DNA from: Halomonas sp. HL-48
Lineage (GTDB): Bacteria > Pseudomonadota > Gammaproteobacteria > Pseudomonadales > Halomonadaceae
NCBI RefSeq assembly: GCF_001314875.1
Contig: NZ_LJZS01000022.1
Span: forward strand, 8,651-61,910
DNA: 53,260 bases
Direction of reading: 5' to 3'
Part shown: in pieces, positions 47,400 to 53,260 of the stretch
How the letters are laid out: every line of letters begins with the position of its first letter
How positions within the stretch are numbered: the stretch's first letter is position 1
Position numbers and translations under genes: made by a program
Notes under the pieces: model-generated
Told to the model about the DNA's origin: nothing
The model's input: the letters and a program-made list of their open reading frames with translations, nothing else
Databases searched by the model: none

Positions 47400-47475
47400 T
47401 GGTGGAGCCTAGCGGGATCGAACCGCTGACCTCAACACTGCCAGTGTTGCGCTCTCCCAGCTGAGCTAAGGCCCC
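47400..47475 (-). tRNA. tRNA-Ala (anticodon GGC)
   Basis: Full cloverleaf on the minus strand with anticodon GGC, D-arm AGCTCAGCTGGGAGAGC, T-arm GCGGTTCGATCCCGC, discriminator A and encoded CCA (47400-47402). The acceptor stem carries the G3:U70 pair, the main identity element for alanyl-tRNA synthetase. It is the first gene of the tRNA-Ala-tRNA-Glu unit. Confidence 0.96.
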
Positions 47476-47497
47476 ACTTGTCGCGAAGACGGAGCGT

Positions 47498-47526
47498 AGA
47501 TTACTGATTACGCTCGCCTTCGTCAA
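47498..47526 (-). promoter_or_regulatory. Sigma-70 promoter of the tRNA-Ala/tRNA-Glu unit
   Basis: On the minus strand, TTGACG (47521-47526), 17 nt, TAATCT (47498-47503), placing the start about 16 nt before tRNA-Ala. No GC-rich discriminator longer than a few bases is obvious. Confidence 0.65.
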
Positions 47527-47671
47527 CCCCTTTCGTGCTTCGTACAATAGCTATAGGTGGTAAGAAAGGACGTTAGAAGAAAAGCAAAACCTCCAGCGTT
47601 ACCTGCCCTGCCTCGATGCCCCGCATAAACCCCGGCCTAGCGGGGCTTTCTTGCAACGTCCAACGTCCAGC

Positions 47672-49150
47672 CTACAGGTCGCGGTACTCTTTCTCGAAAC
47701 GCTTCGCCTGCTTCTTGGACACCCCACCCAGCACGTCGATGGCATGCCGCAACCTAGCTCGCGTAACATCCGAGCCCAGAATCGCCATCGCATCCATCAC
47801 CGAGGTGCTGGTGGCGCTACCGGTGATCGCAATGAATACAGGGGCAAGAAACGCCTTCATTTTCAGGTCGAAATGCGCAGACAGCACCTTCACTTCCTCG
47901 ATCAGGGCTTCCTTGTGCCAGGCAGGCACCGCTTCAAAGCGCCAGACCAGGAATTGCAGCAGCTTGACCAGTTCTTCTTTTTCAAGCTTGACGCTGTCGA
48001 AGTCCTGCTCTTTCAGCTCGGGCAACCCGGAGAAAAAATGGCCCGCCAGCGGGGTTGCCTGAGCAAGGGTTTCGATACGCGGGCGAATCTGCGGCAGGAT
48101 CTGCTTTACATAGTCTTCGTTGAACGCCCACTCACGCAGCGCCTTCAGCAGCCCGTCATCATCCAGGTCTTCACGGATGTAGACCCCGTTCAGCCAGGTC
48201 AGCTTTTCCAGATCAAACACCGGCCCGCCCAGCGACACGCGCTGAACGTCGAACGCCGCCATCATTTCCGACAGGCTGAATTTTTCGCGCTCGTCGGGCA
48301 TCGACCAGCCCATGCGCCCCAGGTAGTTGGTCACCGCCTGGGGAAGGAAGCCCATACGGCGATAATAGTTGATCGACGTGGGGTTCTTGCGCTTGGACAG
48401 CTTTGATTTGTCCGGGTTACGCAGCAGTGGCATATGGCACAGCTGCGGCATTTCCCAGCCAAAATACTCGTAAAGCAGCTGGTGCTTGGGCGCCGAATTG
48501 ATCCACTCCTCACCGCGCAGCACATGGGTGATCCCCATCAAGTGATCGTCGACCACGTTGGCCAGATGGTAGGTGGGCATGCCGTCCGACTTGAGCAGAA
48601 TCTGCGCGTCGATCTGCGCCCACTCCACCTCGATAGTGCCGCGCAACATGTCATCCACCACGCACACGCCGTCGCCGGGCACCTTCATGCGCACCACGTG
48701 GGGCCAGCCTTCCTGGGCGCGGCGTGCCGCCTCGTCGTCATCCAGCGCCAGATCAGCGGGTTTCAGCGCCAGATGCATGCCGGCGGCTTTGCGCGCCTCG
48801 CGCAGTTCGTCCAGCTCCTCGCTCGTGCGATAGCACTTGAACGCGTGCCCGGCGTCCAGCAGCTGCTGGGCATACTGCGCATAGATATCGCCGCGCTCGC
48901 TTTGACGATACGGGCCGTGCGGCCCACCCACATCGGGGCCTTCGTCCCACTCGAGGCCCAGCCAGCGAAGCGAATCGAGAATCATCTGCTCGGACGCTGG
49001 CGTGGAACGCACCCGGTCGGTGTCTTCGATACGCAGGATAAACTGGCCACCGTGCTGACGTGCGAAACATAGGTTGAACAGCGCAATATACGCCGTACCA
49101 ACATGGGGATCGCCGGTCGGCGATGGCGCAATACGGGTACGTACGGTCAT
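47672..49150 (-). CDS. gltX: Glutamate--tRNA ligase
   Basis: 492 residues, class I synthetase. HIGH-type motif in [19 protein letters not shown] near residues 5-23 and KMSKS-type [10 protein letters not shown] near 258; an alpha-helical anticodon-binding C-terminal domain. AAAGGACG precedes the ATG by about 6 nt. It attaches glutamate to the tRNA-Glu encoded just downstream on the same strand. A GCCCCGC/GCGGGGC inverted repeat (47618-47624 with 47640-47646) follows the stop without a good T-run. Confidence 0.95.
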   Translation of the reverse strand: MTVRTRIAPSPTGDPHVGTAYIALFNLCFARQHGGQFILRIEDTDRVRSTPASEQMILDSLRWLGLEWDEGPDVGGPHGPYRQSERGDIYAQYAQQLLDAGHAFKCYRTSEELDELREARKAAGMHLALKPADLALDDDEAARRAQEGWPHVVRMKVPGDGVCVVDDMLRGTIEVEWAQIDAQILLKSDGMPTYHLANVVDDHLMGITHVLRGEEWINSAPKHQLLYEYFGWEMPQLCHMPLLRNPDKSKLSKRKNPTSINYYRRMGFLPQAVTNYLGRMGWSMPDEREKFSLSEMMAAFDVQRVSLGGPVFDLEKLTWLNGVYIREDLDDDGLLKALREWAFNEDYVKQILPQIRPRIETLAQATPLAGHFFSGLPELKEQDFDSVKLEKEELVKLLQFLVWRFEAVPAWHKEALIEEVKVLSAHFDLKMKAFLAPVFIAITGSATSTSVMDAMAILGSDVTRARLRHAIDVLGGVSKKQAKRFEKEYRDL

Positions 49151-49369
49151 GGGAACGTCCTTTTGACAATAAAGCGTGGCGATATTATACGCACCCTGTG
49201 CTTGACCAACACCACACCAAGGGAACGACTTGCGTTGGAAAGCGTCTCAATAAAGTTAAATCACCGTTGTATGCTGACAGATGCGCGTTCTCGCACAATC
49301 GCTTAATATGGCATGGCGCTTATTATTTGGATTCAGGTCTCATTTTCAGGTGAGGCACATTGTTTAACG

Positions 49370-49384
49370 CCATCGACACGATGG
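49370..49384. promoter_or_regulatory. Inverted repeat upstream of the XRE regulator
   Basis: CCATCG-ACA-CGATGG, a perfect 6-bp inverted repeat 19 bp before the start of the helix-turn-helix gene. It is a candidate autoregulatory operator. The remainder of the 253-nt gap to gltX shows no gene. Confidence 0.3.
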
Positions 49385-49403
49385 ATAACTTTAGGAATAT
49401 GAA

Positions 49404-49928
49404 ATGGAATCGCTAGGCTCACGTATTAAGCAACTGCGGCTCCGGGCCAAGCTTAATAAAGCTGCCCTTGCACGTAACGTTGGCGTTTCAGATGTCACCA
49501 TTTCTTACTGGGAGTCAGGGGCGATCAAGCAAATCGGTCATGAGCGCCTGGTCGCATTGGCCGAAGCTCTGGACTGCTCACTGGCGACGCTGCTCGAGGG
49601 CGACAGCGCACCGCAGATGTTGACCCTTCACCATGAAGGCCCGCTCCCCTGGGAGCAGGTACAGTCGACCGCGCTTACCGTACCCGAACACCTGCCGCTC
49701 AAAGCGAACTGGAAGGCGCCATGCATCATGGTGACGCCCGCCCCCGGCAGCGATTTTTCGCCCGCCGCGCCCGGGGATCTACTATTGCTCGGCCCGACAC
49801 GCGTATTTCACAAGGCAGGCCTTTATCTGGTCGAGCAAGACGGCAAGCTGCAGTTGAAACAGCTGAGCAAGGCGTCCAACGACATGGCGATTCAAGCCGT
49901 GCTGTTGGCCCACTGGAAGGCGGCCTGA
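49404..49928 (+). CDS. XRE helix-turn-helix regulator with S24-like C-terminal part
   Basis: 174 residues. An N-terminal XRE helix-turn-helix (about 5-62: RIKQLRLRAKLNKAALARNVGVSDVTISYWESG). The C-terminal part (about 90-170) has the layout of a phage-repressor/S24 fold (APGDLLLLGP ... GLYLVEQDGKLQLKQLS), but I see no obvious Ser-Lys autocleavage pair. It could be a stand-alone or prophage-derived regulator. It stands at the left end of a segment that carries other phage relics. Confidence 0.75.
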   Translation: MESLGSRIKQLRLRAKLNKAALARNVGVSDVTISYWESGAIKQIGHERLVALAEALDCSLATLLEGDSAPQMLTLHHEGPLPWEQVQSTALTVPEHLPLKANWKAPCIMVTPAPGSDFSPAAPGDLLLLGPTRVFHKAGLYLVEQDGKLQLKQLSKASNDMAIQAVLLAHWKAA

Positions 49929-49951
49929 GACAGCCATTCAGAGATAGTCAT

Positions 49952-50569
49952 TCAAGGGGTTTGCAACAGCTGAGCGTCACCCCGTGACTGCCTGGGCTCG
50001 CTGCCCACCATAAAGCGAGTAGTGTAGGTGGCGATCTGGCCCAGGCCATGGCGAGACTCGGCCACCAGCTCGCCGGCCAGATACTCGCCCTCCTCACCAA
50101 TGCGCTGCTGCACCGACTCAGGCTGAACGGTCGCCTCAGACAGCTCCACGGTGACGCTGTAGCCACCGTCCGGCAGGCCACTACCGGGGCCAAACGGCCC
50201 CGCCGTAAACTGCCCTTGCGCTACATCGACCCGCTCGCGCCAGCGAACGCGGCTTAGTTCACGCTCGACGATCACCTGCACCTGAGCCTCATCCGGCAGA
50301 TTGGTCTCACCCTCGATCAGCAAGCGGCGGTCCGACCCAATCGACGCCGATACCAGGATGCGCACGTCCAGCGCTTCTGTCTCGGCATCGCGCTTGGCCC
50401 GCGCTTCACGACTCGCGGCCTCTTCCTCAGCCGCGGCATTTTCCGCCTCGCGGGCCTGCTGTTCCTGAGAAGCCTGCTCTTCGGAATCGCTACAGCCGAC
50501 AAGCAGTGTCATGGTGAACAACACGATACCAACCAGCGTTAGCCCGAAACCTGTTCTCATCTTGTACAT
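49952..50569 (-). CDS. Lipoprotein with coiled-coil spacer, function unknown
   Basis: 205 residues from ATG 50569 (GAGGAG 5 nt upstream). Signal peptide with lipobox LVGC (Cys near 25) followed by an acidic/Ala/Gln/Glu-rich helical stretch (about 28-66), probably coiled coil. A beta-rich globular part follows (ILVSASIGSDRRLLIEGETNLPDEAQVQVIVER ...), resembling an Ig-like or FixH-like sandwich. I do not recognise a named family. It is convergent with the XRE gene at 49404, with 23 nt between stops. Confidence 0.65.
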   Translation of the reverse strand: MYKMRTGFGLTLVGIVLFTMTLLVGCSDSEEQASQEQQAREAENAAAEEEAASREARAKRDAETEALDVRILVSASIGSDRRLLIEGETNLPDEAQVQVIVERELSRVRWRERVDVAQGQFTAGPFGPGSGLPDGGYSVTVELSEATVQPESVQQRIGEEGEYLAGELVAESRHGLGQIATYTTRFMVGSEPRQSRGDAQLLQTP

Positions 50570-50653
50570 ATCCGCTCCTCGACCACCATTGAGGCCAGCT
50601 TATCACTCCCCCACGACAAGCACAGCGAATTAACCCACTGATTGAGGAACAGA

Positions 50654-50818
50654 TTGCGCTTCTTCCAAGATGGGCGCCATAACGCTGTTGCAGCATTGAA
50701 GACGACTAGTTGTCGTCGATATCTCAGCGTTGATTCTGCCTACCAGGAGATGCTGTTTTTACCCCAGAACCGCGATCTGATGATGAAGTTAGTGCTTACC
50801 TACATGGACAATGACTGA
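50654..50818 (+). CDS. Possible small ORF, 54 residues, unrecognised
   Basis: Open frame from TTG 50654, with TGAGGA 6 nt upstream, to TGA 50818, followed 12 nt later by a terminator hairpin. The product is RFFQDGRHNAVAALKT ... LPQNRDLMMKLVLTYMDND: mixed helical, no signal peptide, no known motif. It may be a real small protein or the remnant of a longer gene, since a stop lies just upstream in frame. The gap 50570-50889 holds nothing else that I can see. Low confidence. Confidence 0.25.
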   Translation: MRFFQDGRHNAVAALKTTSCRRYLSVDSAYQEMLFLPQNRDLMMKLVLTYMDND

Positions 50819-50830
50819 ACCACCTACAAA

Positions 50831-50863
50831 AGCGCCCTGCCGTAATAAGGCAGGGCGCTATTC
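50831..50863. terminator. Bidirectional terminator hairpin
   Basis: A perfect 11-bp stem (50831-50841 with 50849-50859) with a 7-nt loop. TTTTG follows on the minus strand, where it lies 31 nt after the stop of the XRE antitoxin-like gene; ATTCATTT follows on the plus strand. Confidence 0.75.
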
Positions 50864-50889
50864 ATTTATCACCGAGAGAAAACTGGCGG

Positions 50890-51204
50890 CTAAGTCAGGT
50901 CGCTAAGTTCCACATCCAGCGCGGCCGCCATCCGGCTTAGCACACGTAGCGAGCCGGTTTTCTTGCCCGTCTCTATCTCGGAAAGATACCCCTGGCTAAT
51001 ACCAACCTTTGCTGCCAGTTCACCTGCGCGCAGACCACGATATTCACGGTATACCTTCACGGGGGCCACGCCATCCAGCAGCGCATCCAGCACTGCCTCT
51101 GGAAACGACTCCTCACCGCGAGCCACCACCGCATCGGCCGCATCAATATCGTCCCGGTCTTCCAGACGCGCAAGCAAGGCGTGGTACTCCTGCATAGTGC
51201 ACAC
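50890..51204 (-). CDS. XRE-family antitoxin-like DNA-binding protein (orphan)
   Basis: 104 residues from GTG 51204 (AAGG 8 nt upstream; an ATG three codons in is possible). The N-terminal part (about 1-45) is acidic; the C-terminal XRE helix-turn-helix (about 50-104) reads VYREYRGLRAGELAAKVGISQGYLSEIETGKK. This two-part design is common for antitoxins of RelE/HigB-type toxins encoded just upstream. No toxin gene is present: only a short tail ending 5 nt before this start, after which the phage D-gene fragment begins on the other strand. Confidence 0.7.
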   Translation of the reverse strand: MCTMQEYHALLARLEDRDDIDAADAVVARGEESFPEAVLDALLDGVAPVKVYREYRGLRAGELAAKVGISQGYLSEIETGKKTGSLRVLSRMAAALDVELSDLT

Positions 51205-51209
51205 AATTT

Positions 51210-51316
51210 TTACCTTTGAGATTCAGACACATCATCATCTTGAATTTGAATTGTTTCGGGAATACTCACCTCTGCTGATTCATCCCACACTTCTCTCCCG
51301 AAGCTTGATATTTGGC
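51210..51316 (-). pseudogene. Possible 3' remnant of the gene formerly upstream of the XRE gene
   Basis: An open frame of about 34 codons ends with TAA (51210-51212) only 5 nt before the XRE start. The tail reads FGREVWDESAEVSIPETIQIQ and then DDDVSESQR, and looks non-random and acidic. It runs without a start codon into the antisense of the phage D-gene fragment. It may be the surviving end of a co-translated partner cut off by phage-related recombination. This is an inference from spacing alone. Confidence 0.3.
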
Positions 51317-51661
51317 TACAGCGTGACCGACCGCGACGCCTACAGCGGCGTCAAAGCCTACTGGAACGACACCCACGGCGCCGAGCGCAAAACCATACTC
51401 GCCGGTACCGAAGAGAACGCCAAACAACTGCGCCCCAACTTCGCCACGGAAGACGACGCCCTGACCGCCGCACGCGCCGAATGGCAACGTATCCAGCGCG
51501 GACTGGCAGAATTTGAGCTAACTCTGGCTCTGGGCCGGGCGGACATTCTCCTGGAAACCCCGCTCACCCTCAGCGGCTACAAGCCCCAGATCGACGCTAC
51601 CGCGTGGCTGGTGACGGAGGTCGAGCATAGCTTTAATGATGGGGGTTTGGGACGCAGGTGA
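51317..51661 (+). pseudogene. Fragment of a P2-like phage late-control D (baseplate hub) gene
   Basis: About 114 codons match the C-terminal part of the gpD family: YSVTDRDAYSGVKAYWNDT, EENAKQLRPNFATEDDALTAARAEWQRIQRG, LTLALGRADILLETPLTLSG, and PQIDATAWLVTEVEHSFNDGG. The N-terminal two thirds are missing, and the last residues (GLGRR, then stop) do not follow the family's ending. In phages D is a tail hub/tail-spike base protein. No other phage structural genes are nearby, so this is a relic of a lost prophage. Confidence 0.8.
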
Positions 51662-51729
51662 GGTGTGAGGTAAGGGGGTAAGCAGGCCATTTCCATGCCA
51701 TAATGCGTACCCCGTTTTCAGGAGGCGGC

Positions 51730-52233
51730 ATGGGCATTATTTTTGGTAACCGGGAATTTATTGATGAAACAGCCCTCCCAGGGGCACAGGTTCAGCACTT
51801 TTCGCTGTCAGGGACTGACTACGGCGCGTTATTTATTCCACGGCCAGCGTGGGACGAACACACAGCGGTGAAAGTGTCGCAGGAGCTAGGGGTTGACCTT
51901 CCAGATGATGCCTACGAAATCAAATTCGATACCCTCGATAGCCTGCTTGATGAGAACCCAGCCCATGGTTACCGTACTCGGTATCAGTTAGGTTTAGCCC
52001 CCTATTCCTTAATGGAACTGAACCTGCTCGGCTCTGGCCTGCTGGAATCCATCAGTCTGTTTGACCAAGATATACATGGTTCGGGCTATTACGGCTGCGC
52101 CGTTGATGACAATCCCCAGCTGTGCCACTATTACAAAAGGCTTTACCGACGCTACGGAGCACATTTTCTTGCTAGCGGTCTAACGCCTTATACCTCTGAC
52201 AGAGGAACATGCTATGCATTTATACGCGAATGA
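51730..52233 (+). CDS. Unrecognised 167-residue protein, first gene of a two-gene unit
   Basis: Start ATG 51730 chosen because AGGAGG sits 4 nt upstream; the frame opens earlier without a ribosome site. Soluble, acidic in its first half; no signal peptide, no membrane segment. The C-terminal part has aromatic/Gly/Tyr-rich GSGYYGCAVDDNPQLCHYYKRLYRRYG and ends RGTCYAFIRE. The LYRRYG element loosely recalls the end of acetyltransferases, but no acetyl-CoA motif is clear and I do not assign a function. It overlaps the next small gene by 20 nt. Its surroundings are relics of phage and SOS genes. Confidence 0.6.
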   Translation: MGIIFGNREFIDETALPGAQVQHFSLSGTDYGALFIPRPAWDEHTAVKVSQELGVDLPDDAYEIKFDTLDSLLDENPAHGYRTRYQLGLAPYSLMELNLLGSGLLESISLFDQDIHGSGYYGCAVDDNPQLCHYYKRLYRRYGAHFLASGLTPYTSDRGTCYAFIRE

Positions 52234-52384
52234 TGACACCACACAGCAGCAGCGCAAGGCGGCAACCATTGAGGTCGCACGTAAGCGCTACCTTGCCGCA
52301 AAACGGCAGGGCAAGGTGAACGTCAGCCTGAGCGCTGAAGAAGCACAGAAGCGCGCCCAAAAGTCTGTTTTTCGTCTGTCTTAA
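52214..52384 (+). CDS. Small basic protein (56 residues), second gene of the unit
   Basis: ATG 52214 with GAGGA 7 nt upstream, ending at TAA 52382-52384, then a strong terminator. The product is highly polar and basic with long helical stretches (TTQQQRKAATIEVARKRYLAAKRQGK, then VNVSLSAEEAQKRAQ). Its start lies inside the end of the 167-residue gene in another frame, so translation is probably coupled. Small-basic plus larger-acidic products in overlapping genes are seen in toxin-antitoxin and inhibitor pairs, but nothing here proves such a role. Confidence 0.5.
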   Translation: MHLYANDDTTQQQRKAATIEVARKRYLAAKRQGKVNVSLSAEEAQKRAQKSVFRLS

Positions 52385-52413
52385 TAATTTAACGCCCCAA
52401 CGCCTAACGCCTA

Positions 52414-52450
52414 CCCTCGGCCATTCGCAATGGCCGAGGGTTTTATTTTT
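52414..52450 (+). terminator. Strong intrinsic terminator of the two-gene unit
   Basis: A perfect 12-bp stem (52414-52425 with 52429-52440), loop CGC, then TTTTATTTTT. It follows the small basic protein gene by 29 nt. Confidence 0.9.
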
Positions 52451-52817
52451 TACGCGCTTGTGAGAAACATCGCCTACACCGCCCAGCACCTCGCCTGCCT
52501 GCCCCCTTGAACTGCTCCACCCTTATAAAATACCCCTGCCCGCCATTGGTAGGCAGTAATCGTCAGCGGCTGCCCGCGCGATGGGCTTTGAATAGCCGGT
52601 ACTCGCCTTCAACCTCCGCCACGACCAGATCCGCGTGGCCAAACGAGCGCGCCTCATCCACGACCAGCACATCGCCTTCCATCCATGGCCCGCCCGGGCG
52701 CGCCTCCTCGCTGATCTCCATCAGAAAACAGCTGGGGGTAAATTTTCATCTGTCCATTTCCGCGACCGCCGGGTGATCCACGTCAACCAACGCTGGCCCC
52801 AAGTAATTCACTCGCAT
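52443..52817 (-). pseudogene. Broken S24/UmuD-like gene with two in-frame TGA codons
   Basis: The frame starts at ATG 52817 behind GGGGGAG (MRVNYLGPALVDVDHPAVAE) and hits TGA at 52746-52748. It resumes as FTPSCFLMEISEEARPGGPW and MEGDVLVVDEARSFGHADLV, then VVAEVEGEYRLFKAHRAGS. It hits a second TGA at 52563-52565 and continues RLLPTNGGQGYFIRVEQFKG. The GDVLVVD core and FKAHRAG Lys match UmuD/S24 peptidases. The nucleophile Ser of GDSM is replaced (EEA). Both TGAs fall where a Trp would be plausible. It lies divergent to umuC across a LexA box; real homology probably ends near 52500. Confidence 0.65.
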
Positions 52818-52891
52818 CCGCTCCCCCTGTGCCTGTGTGATTTGCCGCGACGTACATTAGCGTTTGCCTGTCGCGTTACCTGGCGAAAATA

Positions 52892-52907
52892 CTGTATAAA
52901 TTAACAG
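52892..52907. promoter_or_regulatory. LexA (SOS) box
   Basis: CTGTATAAATTAACAG: CTG-N10-CAG with an AT-rich centre, matching the gammaproteobacterial LexA consensus. It is 27 bp before the umuC ATG and 75 bp before the divergent S24-like pseudogene. The two genes thus shared an SOS-controlled region. Confidence 0.8.
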
Positions 52908-52933
52908 AATTGCACAAGGGGCAGGAGGCGAAA

Positions 52934-53167
52934 ATGATCGGGCTGGTGGACTGCAACAACTTCTACGTGAGCTGCGAGCGAGTGTTCAATCCCAAGCTGA
53001 ACCGCCGCGCGGTGGGCATCATGTCCAACAACGACGGCTGCATTGTCGCCCGCTCCAACGAGCTGAAAGCCCTGGGCGTGGAGATGGGCACGCCCGCCCA
53101 CCATGTACGCCACCTGGTGGACCGTGGCGAGGTGATTCTCTACTCCTCCAATTACGAGCTCTATTAA
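52934..53167 (+). pseudogene. umuC: umuC, truncated after 77 codons
   Basis: Start ATG 52934 with AGGAGG 5 nt upstream. The N-terminal Y-family polymerase palm is clear: GLVDCNNFYVSCERVF with the first catalytic Asp, SNNDGCIVARSNELKALGVEMG, and SSNYELY. Full UmuC has about 420 residues. Homology stops after YELY and a TAA follows at once (53165-53167), so the rest has been replaced by unrelated sequence. It would be a non-functional polymerase. Confidence 0.85.
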
Positions 53168-53222
53168 GTTAAGTGGAATGCTTTTGAGCTAGACTGATTA
53201 AGCTTACGCTCAGGGAGTGTCC

Positions 53223-53260
53223 ATGACCGCTACCGCATCGTATGAGCAAGTATTGAGCCG
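53223..53260 (+). CDS. Start of an unidentified gene at the window edge
   Basis: ATG 53223 with CAGGGAG 6 nt upstream; only the first 12 codons (MTATASYEQVLS) are present. It lies 55 bp after the point where umuC homology ends. Either it is a gene of an inserted element, or it is a short antitoxin-like gene: the TxxYEQVL start recalls DUF2281-like proteins, but that is a weak impression. The 53168-53222 leader is AT-richer than its surroundings. Confidence 0.4.
   Translation, partial: MTATASYEQVLS

Noticed and set aside
50963..51316. The 5' extension of the phage D-gene frame as part of one 232-residue protein
   Set aside because: The extension is antisense to the XRE gene and has no similarity to gpD; homology begins only at about 51317.
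52746..52748. TGA read as Trp or selenocysteine in the S24-like frame
   Set aside because: Many genes in the window end with TGA, no SECIS-like element was evident, and the neighbouring umuC is also broken, so simple pseudogene decay is preferred.

Overview
The window comes from a GC-rich gammaproteobacterial chromosome that looks like Halomonadaceae (Halomonas-type). The evidence is the gene repertoire: a BCCT osmolyte transporter, a glucosylglycerate-type compatible-solute pair, FlgO, a PHB-depolymerase-type esterase, a gltR-gtrS-gtsABCD glucose uptake set, and the divergent gltA / sdhCDAB-sucAB-lpd-sucCD cluster. Species assignment is inference.

Layout. 1-3.9 kb: start of an MFS gene, an M42 peptidase, an intergenic RNA with eight GGA motifs that looks like a CsrB/RsmZ-type sponge (minus strand), an EamA exporter with its TetR repressor and a 24-bp palindromic operator, and a small zinc-ribbon protein. 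3.9-7.9 kb: two divergent chemoreceptors, one Aer-like with an added periplasmic module, the other with a single Cache domain behind a sigma-28-like promoter. 7.9-10.1 kb: glucosyl-3-phosphoglycerate synthase and phosphatase. 10.3 kb: a promoter-to-terminator unit that looks like a ~95-nt small RNA. 10.5-13.4 kb: an orphan MotB-like protein, two lipoproteins (the second FlgO-like) and a GlsB-type membrane protein. 13.5-18.6 kb: hexose-6-phosphate mutarotase, ycjX-ycjF, and the BCCT carrier. 18.7-25.3 kb: a glucose-type ABC transporter with its two-component system. 25.4-32.3 kb: a Cof phosphatase, RNase II, a PHB-depolymerase-like esterase with an RHH regulator, and a glycosyltransferase/flippase-like pair.

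32.4-45.9 kb is the TCA-cycle block. sdhCDAB, sucAB, lpd and sucCD run leftward, citrate synthase runs rightward, and each side has a recognisable sigma-70 promoter. SucB carries two lipoyl domains. 46-49.2 kb: a 3-hydroxyisobutyrate-dehydrogenase-family gene preceded by degenerate 12-bp tandem repeats, a DnaA-box-rich AT-rich stretch, tRNA-Glu(TTC) and tRNA-Ala(GGC), and gltX.

49.4-53.26 kb is an accessory or decaying segment: an XRE regulator, a lipoprotein, an orphan XRE antitoxin-like gene with what may be the tail of a lost partner, a fragment of a P2-like late-control D gene, an unrecognised two-gene unit with its own terminator, a broken S24/UmuD-like gene divergent from a truncated umuC across a LexA box, and the first codons of another gene at the window edge. 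No CRISPR array and no complete mobile element were seen.
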